Below are positions 32,555 to 41,898 of a stretch of DNA of 51,402 nucleotides, one piece after another (positions within the stretch are counted from its first letter, which is position 1; each line of letters begins with the position of its first letter). Made by a program: the position numbers and the translations under genes. The notes under the pieces were generated by a model that was given only the letters and a program-made list of their open reading frames with translations, was not told the DNA's origin and did no database searches. The stretch comes from Candidatus Tabaqchalia intestinavium (lineage in GTDB: Bacteria > Bacillota > Clostridia > Oscillospirales > CAJFTT01), in contig CAJFTT010000068.1 in the NCBI GenBank assembly GCA_904420005.1, positions 1 through 51,402 on the forward strand. The letters run 5' to 3'.

Positions 32555-34723
32555 ATGGATCTGCAAAACGTGCAATGGGTGCAGGCCGACCCCGCCTGCT
32601 CTTCGCCGCTGCTGCGGCGCGTCTTCTCCGCCCGCGCCGGCGAGCGCGCGCGCATCGCCATCTGCGGCCTGGGGTATTTTGAATTGTACCTCAACGGCCG
32701 GCTGGTTTCCCCCGACCTGCTCAACCCCGTCTGGTCGAACTACGAGCCGCGGCCCGGCCGCCGCCTGCTCTATCCCATCGACGACGAGATGGCCTGCCGC
32801 GTCTATTTCCGCGAATACGACCTGACAGAATTTCTCTGCGACGGCGACAACGTGCTGGGCGTCTGGCTGGGCAACGGCTGGTACAACCAGCGGGAGCGCA
32901 ACGTCGAGGGCGATCTGTGGTACGGCACGCCCAAGCTGGCCTTCCGCCTGGCGCTGGGCGAGGGCGAGGCGGCCCGTACTGTCGAGTCGGACGCCGCGGT
33001 GGAATGGATGCCCAGCTTCATCACCTATAACAACCTCTATTTCGGCGAAAAGCAGGACTTCCGTCTCGAGACGCCGGACTGGAGCCTGCCCGGCGCAGCC
33101 GGGGACTGGCAGCCCGTGACGCCCGCAGCAGCGCCCGACGGCGCGCTGGAGAAGCAGACCTGCCCGCCCGACCGCGTGCTGCGCACGCTCATCCCCCGCT
33201 GCCTCGGCCGGCACGGGGAGGCGATGCTCTATGACGCAGGCGAGGTCATCAGCGGCCGCGTGGTGCTGCAATCGGCCGACCGCGGGGAGCAGACCGTGTC
33301 CGTGCGCTTCGCCGAGGTGCGCGACGAGGACGGCAACCTGCTGTATTTCTCCTCCGGCGGCGCGGACGGGCAGATGCAGGCCGACGAATTTTACTGCACC
33401 GGCGCGCACGTGCTGCGCCCGCATTTCGTCTGGCATGGGTTCCGCTATTTCGAGGTGTTCGGCGACGCGACGCCCATATGCTGCGAATGCATCGGCGCGG
33501 ACATGGCCGTGACCTCCGACTTTACCAGCGACAACGAGACGCTCAACTGGCTGTACGACGCCTTTCTGCGCACGCTGGAGGGCTGCCTGCACGGCGGCGT
33601 CTCGACCGATTCCTCCAACCGCGAGCGCCTGGGCTACACCGGCGACGGGCAGCTGACGACGGAGGCCGCGCTGCTGATGACCGACAGCGCCGCCTTTTAC
33701 CGCAAATGGATGCAGGACATCTTCGACTGCCAGGACCGCAAGACCGGCCACGTGCAGCACACCGCCCCGTTTTACGGCGGGGGCGGCGGACCGGGCTGCT
33801 GGGGCGGCGCGGTGGTCGTAGTGCCGTGGGCGCTCTACCGCCAGACGGGGGACGTCGAGATCCTGCGCCAGGCGCTGCCGCATATCCTGGCGTATCTGCG
33901 CTATCTCGTCAGCCGCAGCGAGGACGGCCTGGTCGTGCGCGAGGAGGAGGGCGGCTGGTGCCTGGGCGACTGGTGCTGCTTCGAGGGGGAGAAGCTGCCG
34001 CCTCCGTTTGTCAACACCTATTATTTCCTGCGCTTTGTCGACCTGCTGCCGGAAATCCGGCGTGTGCTGGGCGTGCAGCTCGACCTGACCGAATGGGAAG
34101 CGTGCGCCGCCGCGTCGCGTGAGAGCATGGTGCGCCATTTCTTCGACCCCGCGACCGGCGACTTCGTCGGCAACGTGCAGGGCGCCAACGCCCTCGCGCT
34201 GGACGTCGGGCTGGGCGACCGGCGCACGCTGGAGAATCTCAACGAGCGTTACCGCGCGCGCAACCTCGACACCGGCATCGTCGGCACCGACGTGCTGCTG
34301 CGCGTGCTGTTCGAGCGCGGCTGCGCCGACACGGCCTTCCATCTGCTGACCGCCAAAGGCTATCCCTCCTTCGATCACTGGCGCGAATGCGGCGCGACGA
34401 CGCTCTGGGAGAACTGGGCCGGGCGCGACTGCTCCCATGCGCACCAGATGTTCGGCGGCGTGACGCGGTATCTGTTCCAGTACCTGCTGGGCATCCGGCA
34501 GGAGGAAACAGGGCATTACCTCGTCTCGCCCTGCCTGGTGGAAGGGCTGCGCCATGTGCGCGGGCACATCACCACGCCGGACGGCGTGATCGCCGTGTCC
34601 ATCGACCGCGCCGGCGGCAACCCGCGCGTGCAGGTGCGCGCGGACGCGGGCGTCGACGTGCGCGTCGTGCTCGAAGGGAAGGAATACCCGATCCTCTCCC
34701 GCTGCCAGACCATCTGCCTGTAA
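32555..34723 (+). CDS. Alpha-L-rhamnosidase family protein (GH78)
   Basis: 722-residue cytoplasmic enzyme without a signal peptide. The N-terminal beta-sandwich region has RIAICGLGYFELYLNGRLV, LNPVWSNYE and GVWLGNGWYNQ, as in GH78 proteins. A second beta domain holds GEVISGRVVL. The catalytic (alpha/alpha)6 barrel starts near residue 320 with the GH78 active-site signature DSSNRERLGYTGDGQ (general acid region), then FYGGGGGPGCWGGA, and the late GATTLWENWAGRDCSHAHQM containing the second catalytic Glu. The C-terminal beta domain follows. It likely removes terminal rhamnose from imported oligosaccharides or plant glycosides. AAAGGAGCAACGTTTCC fixes the start. Confidence 0.9.
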   Translation: MDLQNVQWVQADPACSSPLLRRVFSARAGERARIAICGLGYFELYLNGRLVSPDLLNPVWSNYEPRPGRRLLYPIDDEMACRVYFREYDLTEFLCDGDNVLGVWLGNGWYNQRERNVEGDLWYGTPKLAFRLALGEGEAARTVESDAAVEWMPSFITYNNLYFGEKQDFRLETPDWSLPGAAGDWQPVTPAAAPDGALEKQTCPPDRVLRTLIPRCLGRHGEAMLYDAGEVISGRVVLQSADRGEQTVSVRFAEVRDEDGNLLYFSSGGADGQMQADEFYCTGAHVLRPHFVWHGFRYFEVFGDATPICCECIGADMAVTSDFTSDNETLNWLYDAFLRTLEGCLHGGVSTDSSNRERLGYTGDGQLTTEAALLMTDSAAFYRKWMQDIFDCQDRKTGHVQHTAPFYGGGGGPGCWGGAVVVVPWALYRQTGDVEILRQALPHILAYLRYLVSRSEDGLVVREEEGGWCLGDWCCFEGEKLPPPFVNTYYFLRFVDLLPEIRRVLGVQLDLTEWEACAAASRESMVRHFFDPATGDFVGNVQGANALALDVGLGDRRTLENLNERYRARNLDTGIVGTDVLLRVLFERGCADTAFHLLTAKGYPSFDHWRECGATTLWENWAGRDCSHAHQMFGGVTRYLFQYLLGIRQEETGHYLVSPCLVEGLRHVRGHITTPDGVIAVSIDRAGGNPRVQVRADAGVDVRVVLEGKEYPILSRCQTICL

Positions 34724-34762
34724 CAGCAGCCGGGCGCGCCAGCCCGGTCGATATGCAGCGCC

Positions 34763-34797
34763 CGCGTCCCCGGATCCAGGTTCGGGGACGCGTTTTT
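34763..34797 (+). terminator. Terminator after the GH78 gene
   Basis: Stem CGCGTCCCCG / complement with a 10-nt loop, then TTTTT; 39 nt after the stop. Confidence 0.85.
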
Positions 34798-35557
34798 GCG
34801 CCTGGCGGGCGGCGGCAGGAGGCTCCGGGCAGCGGCCCGCGTACCTGCCGCCGCCCGGAGCGGCTCTCGCTCCCCGCCGCGCGGGGGACAGCGATATTTC
34901 CCCTGCGAAAAGATCGCCCCGGCAGTCCTATCCACCCACCGCCCGGGCGGCAGACTCCGGTGCGGACGAACGTCAGCCTGACCGACGCCGGGCGGGTGGC
35001 GGGTATCTCCCGGCGGGCGTCCGCAGCCCGTTCCATACCGCTGCCAGCCGCAGGCCGCAGCGGACGCGGCCCCGCCCATCCTCCATGAAGCGCAGGAACG
35101 CCGGCCAGGGCCGGCGCGACCGGCTGTTCCCCGCCGCGTCGGAGGCAGCCCGTCCCATGCCGGCGAGCAGCCGGTACTGTGCGGCGATCCTATGGCCGGG
35201 GGACCGCGAACCCTTCCGGCAGGAAAAGGCGGACATGCCGGCAGCCATACGGCCCGCCGCGGGAAAAAGGCCGCGAATTCCGCCGGCGGCAAAAGGAAAA
35301 GCGCCGCGAACCGGCCCGCAATCGCCCGCGCCGCCCGCCGCGCCGCATAGGGGAATTTCGGCACGGGCAAACAGGAACGCCGCCCGCTCGCCCCACCGGC
35401 CGCACGCGCAGCCCCGCCGCGGAGGCAATTCGCCGCGGCTCCGCTCGAATTTTGTCCGCACTTTTTGGCGAAAGGGCGCAAAAAACATCAAAAAACGCAC
35501 AATCAGACAAACTGCTTCTCAAACGCCCAAATTTTTAGAAAAATCCGGTAAAACTGC

Positions 35558-35586
35558 TTGCATTTGATTCCAAATTATGGTATCAT
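35558..35586 (+). promoter_or_regulatory. Putative promoter of the spo0A-like gene
   Basis: TTGCAT, a 17-nt spacer and TATCAT, 34 nt before the ATG. Confidence 0.55.
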
Positions 35587-35619
35587 AATTCCTGCAAATT
35601 TTGAGAGGAGTCGGAACGG

Positions 35620-36405
35620 ATGGAGAAACGAATTACAGTGTTGATCGCAGACGAAAACGCAGAATTCACAGAGGTTTGTGCCAAAGGCCTGCAGGCGCAC
35701 GGCTTCAATGTCATCACCGAAACCCGCGACGGGCACAAGACGATGGAGACCATCTTGAAGGAGAAGCCGGATGTGGCGCTGGTGAACATGTCCATCAGCC
35801 ACCTTGACGGGATCGGCGTCATCCGCAAGCTGCAGGGAGAGTCGCTGGCGACCCGCTTCATCATGATGAGCAACGTTTCCAGCCCCTTCATGGAGAAGGA
35901 AGCGATGGAGGTCGGTGCGGCGTACTACCTGGTCAAGCCCTTTGACTTCGAGCTGCTCAGCGAGCGGATCATGCGCATCGTGCACGAGGACAGCAGCGCT
36001 TCCGGCGGCACGGGCGGCGCGGGCACGACGGAATTCGACGAAGCCCGCCGGACCGAGCTGGAGGTCGCCATCACCGATATCATCCACGACATCGGCGTTC
36101 CTGCCCACATCAAGGGGTATTATTACATCCGAGAGGCTATCATGATGTCCGTCTGCAATCAGGATATCCTCAATTCCGTCACCAAACGGCTTTATCCCGA
36201 GGTAGCGCGGCGTTTCAACACCACCTCCTCGCGCGTCGAGCGCGCCATCCGCCACTCCATCGAGGTCGCGTGGGACCGCGGCGATCTCGACACGCTCAAC
36301 CATTATTTCGGCTATACGGTCAACAACAATCGCGGCAAGCCCACCAACTCCGAATTCATCGCGATGATCGCCGACAAGCTCCGCCTGAAGATGAAGCAGG
36401 CGTGA
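35620..36405 (+). CDS. spo0A: Spo0A-type sporulation transcription factor lacking the phospho-acceptor Asp
   Basis: 261 residues. The C-terminal DNA-binding domain (about residues 150-258) is plainly Spo0[63 protein letters not shown]. The N-terminal receiver (1-120) keeps the acidic pair (Asp11, Glu12) in VLIADENAE and the Lys106 of YYLVKPFD, and has Ser84 in the usual Thr position. At the phosphorylation site, where Spo0A has LVLDIIMPHLDG, this protein reads [11 protein letters not shown]: Asn56 replaces Asp and the Pro is lost. It therefore should not be activated by the normal phosphorelay. It may be an atypical master regulator or a divergent paralogue. GAGAGGAGTCGGAACGG precedes the ATG. 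Confidence 0.92.
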   Translation: MEKRITVLIADENAEFTEVCAKGLQAHGFNVITETRDGHKTMETILKEKPDVALVNMSISHLDGIGVIRKLQGESLATRFIMMSNVSSPFMEKEAMEVGAAYYLVKPFDFELLSERIMRIVHEDSSASGGTGGAGTTEFDEARRTELEVAITDIIHDIGVPAHIKGYYYIREAIMMSVCNQDILNSVTKRLYPEVARRFNTTSSRVERAIRHSIEVAWDRGDLDTLNHYFGYTVNNNRGKPTNSEFIAMIADKLRLKMKQA

Positions 36406-36430
36406 CGGCCGACCGCCCATGGGTTTTATT

Positions 36431-36472
36431 AGGAAAAGACGCCAAAAATCTGGCGTCTTTTCCTATTTTTTT
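36431..36472 (+). terminator. Terminator after the spo0A-like gene
   Basis: 14-bp stem AGGAAAAGACGCCA / complement, loop AAAATC, followed by seven T. Confidence 0.93.
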
Positions 36473-36487
36473 ACATGATTCGGCAGC

Positions 36488-36516
36488 TTGTAATTGATTT
36501 TGCTCGGTGGTATAAT
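36488..36516 (+). promoter_or_regulatory. Putative promoter of the ATPase-kor operon
   Basis: TTGTAA, a 17-nt spacer and a perfect TATAAT, 57 nt before the ATPase start. Confidence 0.65.
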
Positions 36517-36573
36517 TAATTATTAATCCAGGGGCCGCGCACGGCGGACCCGCGCGAAAGGGGGACGGCGCGC

Positions 36574-37227
36574 ATGCAGCCGGAATTTGCCAGGATCAAC
36601 ATCATCACCGGCCACTACGGCAGCGGGAAAACCAATCTCTCCATCAATTTCGCCCTCACGGCGGCGAAGGAAGGCCGCCGCGTGCGCCTGATGGACCTCG
36701 ACATCGTCAACCCCTATTTCCGCGCCGCGGACTGTGAGGACATGCTGCGCGCGCACGGCGTGGAGGTCATCCGTCCCGTTTACGCCAACACCAACCTCGA
36801 CCTGCCCTCCATCCCGGCGGACGCCTATTCGATCTTCGGCGACCGGGAGAGCACCGTCATCATCGACGTCGGCGGGGACGACGCGGGCGCCGCGGCGCTC
36901 GGCCGCTTCTCCGCGCAGATCCTGCAGGATGACTTCCGCCATTTCTCGGTCGTCAACGCGCGGCGATCGCTGACCCAGACGCCGCAGGAGGCGGTGGAGA
37001 TCCTGCGCGAGATCGAGCGCGCCTGCCGCGTGCCGGTCACGCACCTGGTCAACAACACCCACCTGTGCGGCGAGACGACGGCGCAGGTCGTCGAGGCGTC
37101 GATCCCTTACGCCGAGGAGGTCGCGCGCGAAGCGGGGCTGCCGCTCGCGCTGACGACGGCGCCGGCCGGCCTGCAGGTCCCCTTCCCGCACTATCCGGTG
37201 GAGATTTTCGTCAAAGCGCCGTGGTGA
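36574..37227 (+). CDS. ParA/MinD-like P-loop ATPase
   Basis: 217 residues. The N-terminus INIITGHYGSGKTNLSINFA is a Walker A with a Lys pattern like the CobQ/MinD/ParA family, followed by RVRLMDLDIVNPYFR (Walker A' aspartate region) and TVIIDVGGDDAGAAAL (Walker B/DxGG). It has no DNA-binding or membrane helix. It sits first in the operon before the 2-oxoacid:ferredoxin oxidoreductase genes, 58 nt from korD. A role in cluster insertion, maturation or regulation of that iron-sulfur enzyme is an attractive inference by analogy to Mrp/NubP and CooC proteins, but the Cys residues of an Mrp-type cluster site are not evident. Confidence 0.82.
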   Translation: MQPEFARINIITGHYGSGKTNLSINFALTAAKEGRRVRLMDLDIVNPYFRAADCEDMLRAHGVEVIRPVYANTNLDLPSIPADAYSIFGDRESTVIIDVGGDDAGAAALGRFSAQILQDDFRHFSVVNARRSLTQTPQEAVEILREIERACRVPVTHLVNNTHLCGETTAQVVEASIPYAEEVAREAGLPLALTTAPAGLQVPFPHYPVEIFVKAPW

Positions 37228-37285
37228 CGCGGCTTTGAATACAGGGCGCCAAGCCTGTCAGATTCGAGACAAAGGAGAGAGCATC

Positions 37286-37492
37286 ATGAACAAGGTGACC
37301 ATCGACCAGAGCAAGTGCAAAGGCTGCGGACTGTGCGTCGAAGCATGTCCCAAGAAAATCATCCGCCTTTCCGACAAGCTCAACCGCAAGGGCGTCAACC
37401 CGGCGGAGGTATTCGAGCCGGAGAAATGCATTGCCTGTGCGTTCTGCGCGACCATGTGCCCCGACTGCGTGATCCGCGTCGAGAAGGAGTGA
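37286..37492 (+). CDS. korD: 2-oxoacid:ferredoxin oxidoreductase, ferredoxin (delta) subunit
   Basis: 68-residue two-[4Fe-4S] ferredoxin. Cluster 1 is CKGCGLCVEACP (residues 11-22), cluster 2 CIACAFCATMCP (about 48-59), both CxxCxxCxxxCP. It carries electrons from the catalytic subunits to free ferredoxin. AAAGGAGAGAGCATC precedes the ATG at 37286. It lies 151 nt upstream of korA in the order D-A-B-C typical of four-subunit enzymes in Clostridia. Confidence 0.92.
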   Translation: MNKVTIDQSKCKGCGLCVEACPKKIIRLSDKLNRKGVNPAEVFEPEKCIACAFCATMCPDCVIRVEKE

Positions 37493-37643
37493 TCCGCGCT
37501 TTGACCGCGCTGGCGCCTTCCCGCCGCTCCCAACGCGCCGGCTGGCCCTGCTTCGGGCCGGGGCCGCGACGCACAATCCCGGTTTTTCACGGCGCGCGCC
37601 TCAACGCCGCGCCGCCGTCAAGCACAAGGAAAGGATGAAAAGC

Positions 37644-38708
37644 ATGAGTGAAAGAATTCTGATGAAGGGCAACGAAGCGCTGGCCGAAGCCGCCATCGTC
37701 GCGGGCTGCCGCCACTTCTTCGGCTATCCCATCACCCCGCAGACCGAGCTGTCGGCCTATATGGCCAAGAAGATGCCCAAGATCGGCGGCACCTTCCTGC
37801 AGGCCGAGTCCGAGGTTGCGGCCATCAATATGGTCCTCGGCGCCGCCTCCGCCGGCGTGCGCGCGATGACCTCCTCCTCCTCGCCGGGCATCAGCCTCAA
37901 GAGCGAGGGCGTTTCCTACATCGCGGGCAGCGACCTGCCCTGCGTCATCATCAACGTCCAGCGCGGCGGCCCCGGCCTCGGCGGCATCCAGCCCTCCCAG
38001 GCCGACTACTGGCAGGCCACCAAGGCCCTCGGCCACGGCGACTTCCAGCTCATCGTGCTCGCGCCCTCGACGGTGCAGGAGATGGTCGACTACGTCTTCA
38101 CGGCCTTCGACCTGGCGGACAAATACCGCATGCCGGCCATGATCCTGGCCGACGGCATGCTGGGCCAGATGATGGAGCCGGTGGAGATCGACGAGAACCG
38201 CGCCGTTAAGCAGTACGACAAGCCCTGGGCCACCAACGGCCACAAGAACCAGCGCCCGCATAACGTCGTCAACTCGCTCTACCTCAAGCCCGAGGACCTC
38301 GAGCGCCTGGTCGACGAGCGGTTCGAGCGCTACGAGATCATCAAGCGCGACGAAGTCATCGTCGAGACGCAGAACCTCGAGGACGCGGAGATCGTCCTGG
38401 TCGCCTACGGCGCGACCTCGCGCATCGTCAAGAGCGCGGTCAAGGCTGCGCGCGACAAGGGCATCCGCGCCGGCATCATCCGTCCCATCACGCTGTGGCC
38501 CTTCCCGGAGAAGGCCATCGCCAAGGCCGCCGAGACGGCCAAGGCCTTCCTCGCCGTCGAAATGAGCAAGGGCCAGATGGTCGACGACGTGCGCCTCGCG
38601 GTCAACGGCCGCGCGCCGGTGCATTTCTTCGGCCGCACGGGCGGCATCATCCCGACCCCGGCGGAAGTGCTCAGAGAAATTGAGAAGATTCACGGAGGTG
38701 TGCAATAA
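37644..38708 (+). CDS. korA: 2-oxoacid:ferredoxin oxidoreductase alpha subunit (VorB/KorA type)
   Basis: 354 residues. The N-terminal [20 protein letters not shown] then [16 protein letters not shown] is the pyrimidine-binding domain of this family, with [19 protein letters not shown] and [14 protein letters not shown] following. The C-terminal part ([30 protein letters not shown]) is domain II. With KorB it decarboxylates a 2-oxoacid to an acyl-CoA while reducing ferredoxin. The family is commonly labelled 3-methyl-2-oxobutanoate dehydrogenase VorB, but the substrate (branched-chain 2-oxoacid or 2-oxoglutarate) cannot be told from sequence. I choose the second ATG (37644), 9 nt after AAGG; an ATG at 37635 abuts that site. 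Confidence 0.92.
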   Translation: MSERILMKGNEALAEAAIVAGCRHFFGYPITPQTELSAYMAKKMPKIGGTFLQAESEVAAINMVLGAASAGVRAMTSSSSPGISLKSEGVSYIAGSDLPCVIINVQRGGPGLGGIQPSQADYWQATKALGHGDFQLIVLAPSTVQEMVDYVFTAFDLADKYRMPAMILADGMLGQMMEPVEIDENRAVKQYDKPWATNGHKNQRPHNVVNSLYLKPEDLERLVDERFERYEIIKRDEVIVETQNLEDAEIVLVAYGATSRIVKSAVKAARDKGIRAGIIRPITLWPFPEKAIAKAAETAKAFLAVEMSKGQMVDDVRLAVNGRAPVHFFGRTGGIIPTPAEVLREIEKIHGGVQ

Positions 38709-39457
38709 TGTCTGTGGTGTTTGAGAGAACTCCTTCGCTGCTCGACGTTCCGTTCCATTACTGCCCCGGCTGCCCGCACGGTATCATCCATCGCCTGGTG
38801 GCCGAGAGCCTCGACGAGCTGGGCCTCGCCGGGGAAGCCGTCGGCGTCGCGCCGGTGGGCTGCGCCGTCATGGCGTATGATTATTTCGGCTGCGACATGA
38901 TCGAGGCGCCGCACGGACGCGCCCCGGCCGTCGCCACCGGCGTCAAGCGCGCGCTGCCGGATCATACCGTCTTCACCTACCAGGGCGACGGCGACCTCGC
39001 CGCCATCGGCACCGCCGAGACCGTGCATGTCGGCACGCGCGGCGAGCGCATCACCACCATCTTCGTCAACAACGCCATTTACGGCATGACCGGCGGCCAG
39101 ATGGCCCCGACGACGCTGCCCGGCCAGGTCACCCAGACCTCGCCTTACGGCCGCGACGTCAAGACGCAGGGCTATCCCATCCGCATCTGCGAGATGCTCT
39201 CCACGCTGGACGGCGTCGCGTTCGCCGCGCGCGTGAGCGTGGACAACGTCAAGAACGTGCGGGAAGCCAAGAAAGCCATCAAGAAAGCCTTCGAGATTCA
39301 GAAGCAGGGCCTGGGCTACACCATCGTGGAAGTCATTTCCGCCTGCCCGACCAACTGGGGCATGACGCCGACCGCCGCGCTCGAATGGGTTCGGGAGAAC
39401 ATGATCCCCTACTACCCGCTCGGCGTGTACAAGGACGTCACCGCCAAGAAGGACTGA
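38708..39457 (+). CDS. korB: 2-oxoacid:ferredoxin oxidoreductase beta subunit (TPP-binding)
   Basis: 249 residues. [16 protein letters not shown] at the N-terminus supplies a cluster-ligand-like CxxC and conserved His. The thiamine pyrophosphate/Mg site is [11 protein letters not shown] followed by [16 protein letters not shown]. It forms the active site with the alpha subunit. The start codon shares one base with the korA stop (TAATG), giving tight translational coupling. GGAGGTG lies just upstream inside korA. Confidence 0.94.
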   Translation: MSVVFERTPSLLDVPFHYCPGCPHGIIHRLVAESLDELGLAGEAVGVAPVGCAVMAYDYFGCDMIEAPHGRAPAVATGVKRALPDHTVFTYQGDGDLAAIGTAETVHVGTRGERITTIFVNNAIYGMTGGQMAPTTLPGQVTQTSPYGRDVKTQGYPIRICEMLSTLDGVAFAARVSVDNVKNVREAKKAIKKAFEIQKQGLGYTIVEVISACPTNWGMTPTAALEWVRENMIPYYPLGVYKDVTAKKD

Positions 39458-39574
39458 TCCGCCGGGCGGCGGCCACGCCGGGGCCTCCCCCGCTGCGGCC
39501 GGTCCCGCCCGCGGTTTGCGCGCGCCGGTCCGCCGACGCATGCGCGTTGCATCTGAGAAAGGAAGGATTCACCG

Positions 39575-40111
39575 ATGACACATCAAATTCTGCTGGCCGG
39601 CTTCGGCGGCCAGGGCATCCTGTTCATGGGCAAGATCATCGCGAACGCCGGCCTGATGGACGGCCGGGAGGTTTCCTGGCTGCCGTCCTACGGTCCCGAG
39701 ATGCGCGGCGGCACGGCCAACTGCTCCGTCACCGTCTCGGATGAGCCGATCGGCTCGCCGCTGATCACCACACCGGAGATCCTCGTCGCCATGAACACCC
39801 CGTCGCTGGAGAAATTCGTCGACGCCGTGGTGCCGGGCGGCAAGATCTTCATCGACAGCACGCTCATCGACCTGCCGGTCGAGCGCAAGGACGTGACGTG
39901 CTTCCGCATCCCCGCGACCGCCATGGCGCAGGAGGAGGGCCTCAAGGGCCTCGCGAACCTCATCGTGCTGGGCAAGGTCTATGCCGAGACGGGCTTCTCC
40001 ACGCCGGAGGCGCTGGAGGCTTCCATCAAGAAATGCATCCCGCCCAAAAAGGCGCATCTGCTCGAGCCGAACCTCAAGGCTATTTCGCTGGGCGAGAAGT
40101 ACCAGGGCTGA
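39575..40111 (+). CDS. korC: 2-oxoacid:ferredoxin oxidoreductase gamma subunit
   Basis: 178 residues. The N-terminal ILLAGFGGQGILFMGKIIA and WLPSYGPEMRGGTANCSVT are the hallmark of the gamma domain, which binds coenzyme A at the interface. It completes a separate-subunit D-A-B-C enzyme. GAAAGGAAGG precedes the ATG. A 117-nt GC-rich gap separates it from korB, but the shared direction and lack of a terminator argue for one operon. Confidence 0.93.
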   Translation: MTHQILLAGFGGQGILFMGKIIANAGLMDGREVSWLPSYGPEMRGGTANCSVTVSDEPIGSPLITTPEILVAMNTPSLEKFVDAVVPGGKIFIDSTLIDLPVERKDVTCFRIPATAMAQEEGLKGLANLIVLGKVYAETGFSTPEALEASIKKCIPPKKAHLLEPNLKAISLGEKYQG

Positions 40112-40557
40112 GCGCCGCGAAACGGGCGGCCCCGCTGCGCCCGTTTCGCGGCCGGCCCCGCAGGGGCCTGGGCTGCGGCTTCGCGCTGAAAACGCCGACA
40201 GGCGATCCGGAATTTCCGGGTTGCCTGCCGGCGTTGCTGTTTTCCCCGCCTTTGTTTTTCCCGCCGCGCGGACGTTGCCGCGCCGGGGGGGCGAAAAAGA
40301 TCTCTACCCGCTGCGCCGCGAAGGGATCGCTTGCCCGCGCGCCCGCGGGCGGGATCTGTCTTCGCTCCGGCGGGCGGCTTCCTTTATTTGCCGGGGAAGC
40401 ATCGGGAATGGCTATGCTTCTTGTTCCCTTGTCCGCCGGGGCAGCATACAAAAGGCCCCCACCACAAAGGTGCAGGTGGGAGACGCGCCGTTGCCCGCGG
40501 CGAAGCGCGCAAAAAGCCCCGCACCTTTATGGTGCGGGGCTCAGCCGCCGGGGGACG
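40112..40557. other. Convergent spacer after korC
   Basis: GC-rich with no gene. A weak CCCACC/GGTGGG hairpin near 40458-40480 could end the kor transcript, and the strong hairpin at 40515-40541 ends the epimerase transcript. Confidence 0.45.
40515..40541 (-). terminator. Terminator after the SDR epimerase gene
   Basis: 11-bp stem AGCCCCGCACC / complement with a TTTAT loop; the minus-strand read continues into TTTTTGCG. It is 16 nt after the stop. Confidence 0.9.
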
Positions 40558-41610
40558 TCAGGCCGTGGCCTGCGACGCCCCGTGGCCGCGATGCTTTTTG
40601 CGTTTGGCGGCTTTGGCGCGGCCGCCGCCGTGCTCCTGGATCCAGCGCACCGTGTCGGCGATCGTCTGGAACAGGTCGCGCGGCCGGTATCCCAGCTCTT
40701 CGGTCGCCTTATCGTGCGAGAAGCGGTCGTTGGAGGAGAGGGTGTACAGCGAATACTTCGTGTACAGCGGGCGCTCCTTCTTGCGCCGGGCATGCAGCGC
40801 CAGCAGCGGCGCGGCGGCCCGCGCCATCCACATCGGCAGCACCGGCAGCCGCCGCCCGCCCTGCACCTCGCGCACCATGCGCAGCACTTCCTTGACCTCG
40901 TAATGCCGGCCCGAGAGGATATAGCATTCGCCGCGCCGTCCGCGCTCCGCCGCCGCGAGGCATCCGGCAGCCACGTCGCGCACGTCGACGAAATCATACC
41001 CGCCGCGCACGCAGGCCGGCAGCCGGCCGTTCATATAATCGCGCACCATCTGCACCAGATGGTTGCCCTTCTCGTCGTACGGCCCGAGGATGCCCGAAGG
41101 ATGCACGACCACCGCGTCGAGCCCCGCCTCCGCCGCATCGAGCACAATCTGCGTCGCTTCCGCCTTGGTCTTGGCGTAGCCGCCGATGACCTCCTGCGGC
41201 GAGAAATGCCGCACCTCGCGCAGCACGCGCAGCTTGCTCTTCTCCGGAATGGCGTGCACCGAGCTGACGTATACCAGCCGCCGCACGTTATATTCCCGGC
41301 ACAGCGCCACGATGTTGCGCGTCCCGGCGACGTTGACCTCCCGCATCTGCGGCGTCACCTCGCCGGAAATATCGATGATGCCCGCCGTATGGATGACGAT
41401 GACGTCATACGCCTCCAGCCCTTCGAACATCGGACGCAGGGACGCCGCGTCCCGCACGTCGCCCTCGAAGAACTGCGCCCCCGTCGCGGGCGGCCGCTCG
41501 CCCGGCAGCAGGAGCCCCCGCACCTGCGCGCCCGCGCGCTGCAGCAGCCGCAGCAGCGTTGAGCCCAGATGGCCCGCCGCGCCTGTTACCAGATACATTC
41601 TCTTTTTCAT
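40558..41610 (-). CDS. NAD-dependent epimerase/dehydratase (extended SDR)
   Basis: 350 residues. The Rossmann nucleotide loop is LVTGAAGHLGSTLLRLL (TGxxGxxG) at the N-terminus. The catalytic residues are SS in VYVSSVHAI and YAKTK (YxxxK) in the mid-part, with HPSGILGP following. The C-terminal tail is Lys/Arg/His-rich. Extended SDRs of this sort act on nucleotide sugars, dihydroflavonol-like or sterol-like substrates; the present substrate is unknown. AAAGGAG lies 10 nt before the ATG at 41610. The gene is divergent from a TetR regulator, which probably controls it. Confidence 0.88.
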   Translation of the reverse strand: MKKRMYLVTGAAGHLGSTLLRLLQRAGAQVRGLLLPGERPPATGAQFFEGDVRDAASLRPMFEGLEAYDVIVIHTAGIIDISGEVTPQMREVNVAGTRNIVALCREYNVRRLVYVSSVHAIPEKSKLRVLREVRHFSPQEVIGGYAKTKAEATQIVLDAAEAGLDAVVVHPSGILGPYDEKGNHLVQMVRDYMNGRLPACVRGGYDFVDVRDVAAGCLAAAERGRRGECYILSGRHYEVKEVLRMVREVQGGRRLPVLPMWMARAAAPLLALHARRKKERPLYTKYSLYTLSSNDRFSHDKATEELGYRPRDLFQTIADTVRWIQEHGGGRAKAAKRKKHRGHGASQATA

Positions 41611-41797
41611 AACGCAAGGTCTCCTTTCCAGCCGTTTCCGGCCCCAGTCGGGGGAATGGACTCGTCGTTCATGCGGCCCGGCGGCGGACGACGCCGCCCG
41701 CAGGGCCAAACGGCCTGCCCGCCGCCGGCTTTCCGCCGGCTGCGGACTTCGGGGCCGTGAAATTCCGGACACAATGTTGATTTTATTCCCCACTTGT

Positions 41798-41826
41798 ATT
41801 ATAATCGAACCAGCGTCGGTTTGCAA
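41798..41826 (-). promoter_or_regulatory. Promoter of the SDR gene with overlapping palindrome
   Basis: Minus-strand TTGCAA, a 17-nt spacer and a perfect TATAAT. The -35 box is the centre of the palindrome GTTTGCAAAC (41819-41828), a plausible TetR operator in the divergent spacer. A second inverted repeat, CGGTT / AACCG, lies near 41850-41868 before the tetR start. Confidence 0.6.
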
Positions 41827-41898
41827 ACGACAGAAGGGCCGGCTGTGTGCGGTTACTGTACACAACCGACAGCAAATGTCCAGTAGGAGGAAATGTTC

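Larger units (their letters stand above)
34724..35619. other. Spacer upstream of the spo0A-like gene
   Basis: GC-rich to about 35440 without coding signal, then AT-rich with the promoter listed next. I looked for a clear 0A box (TGTCGAA type) and did not find one. Confidence 0.45.
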
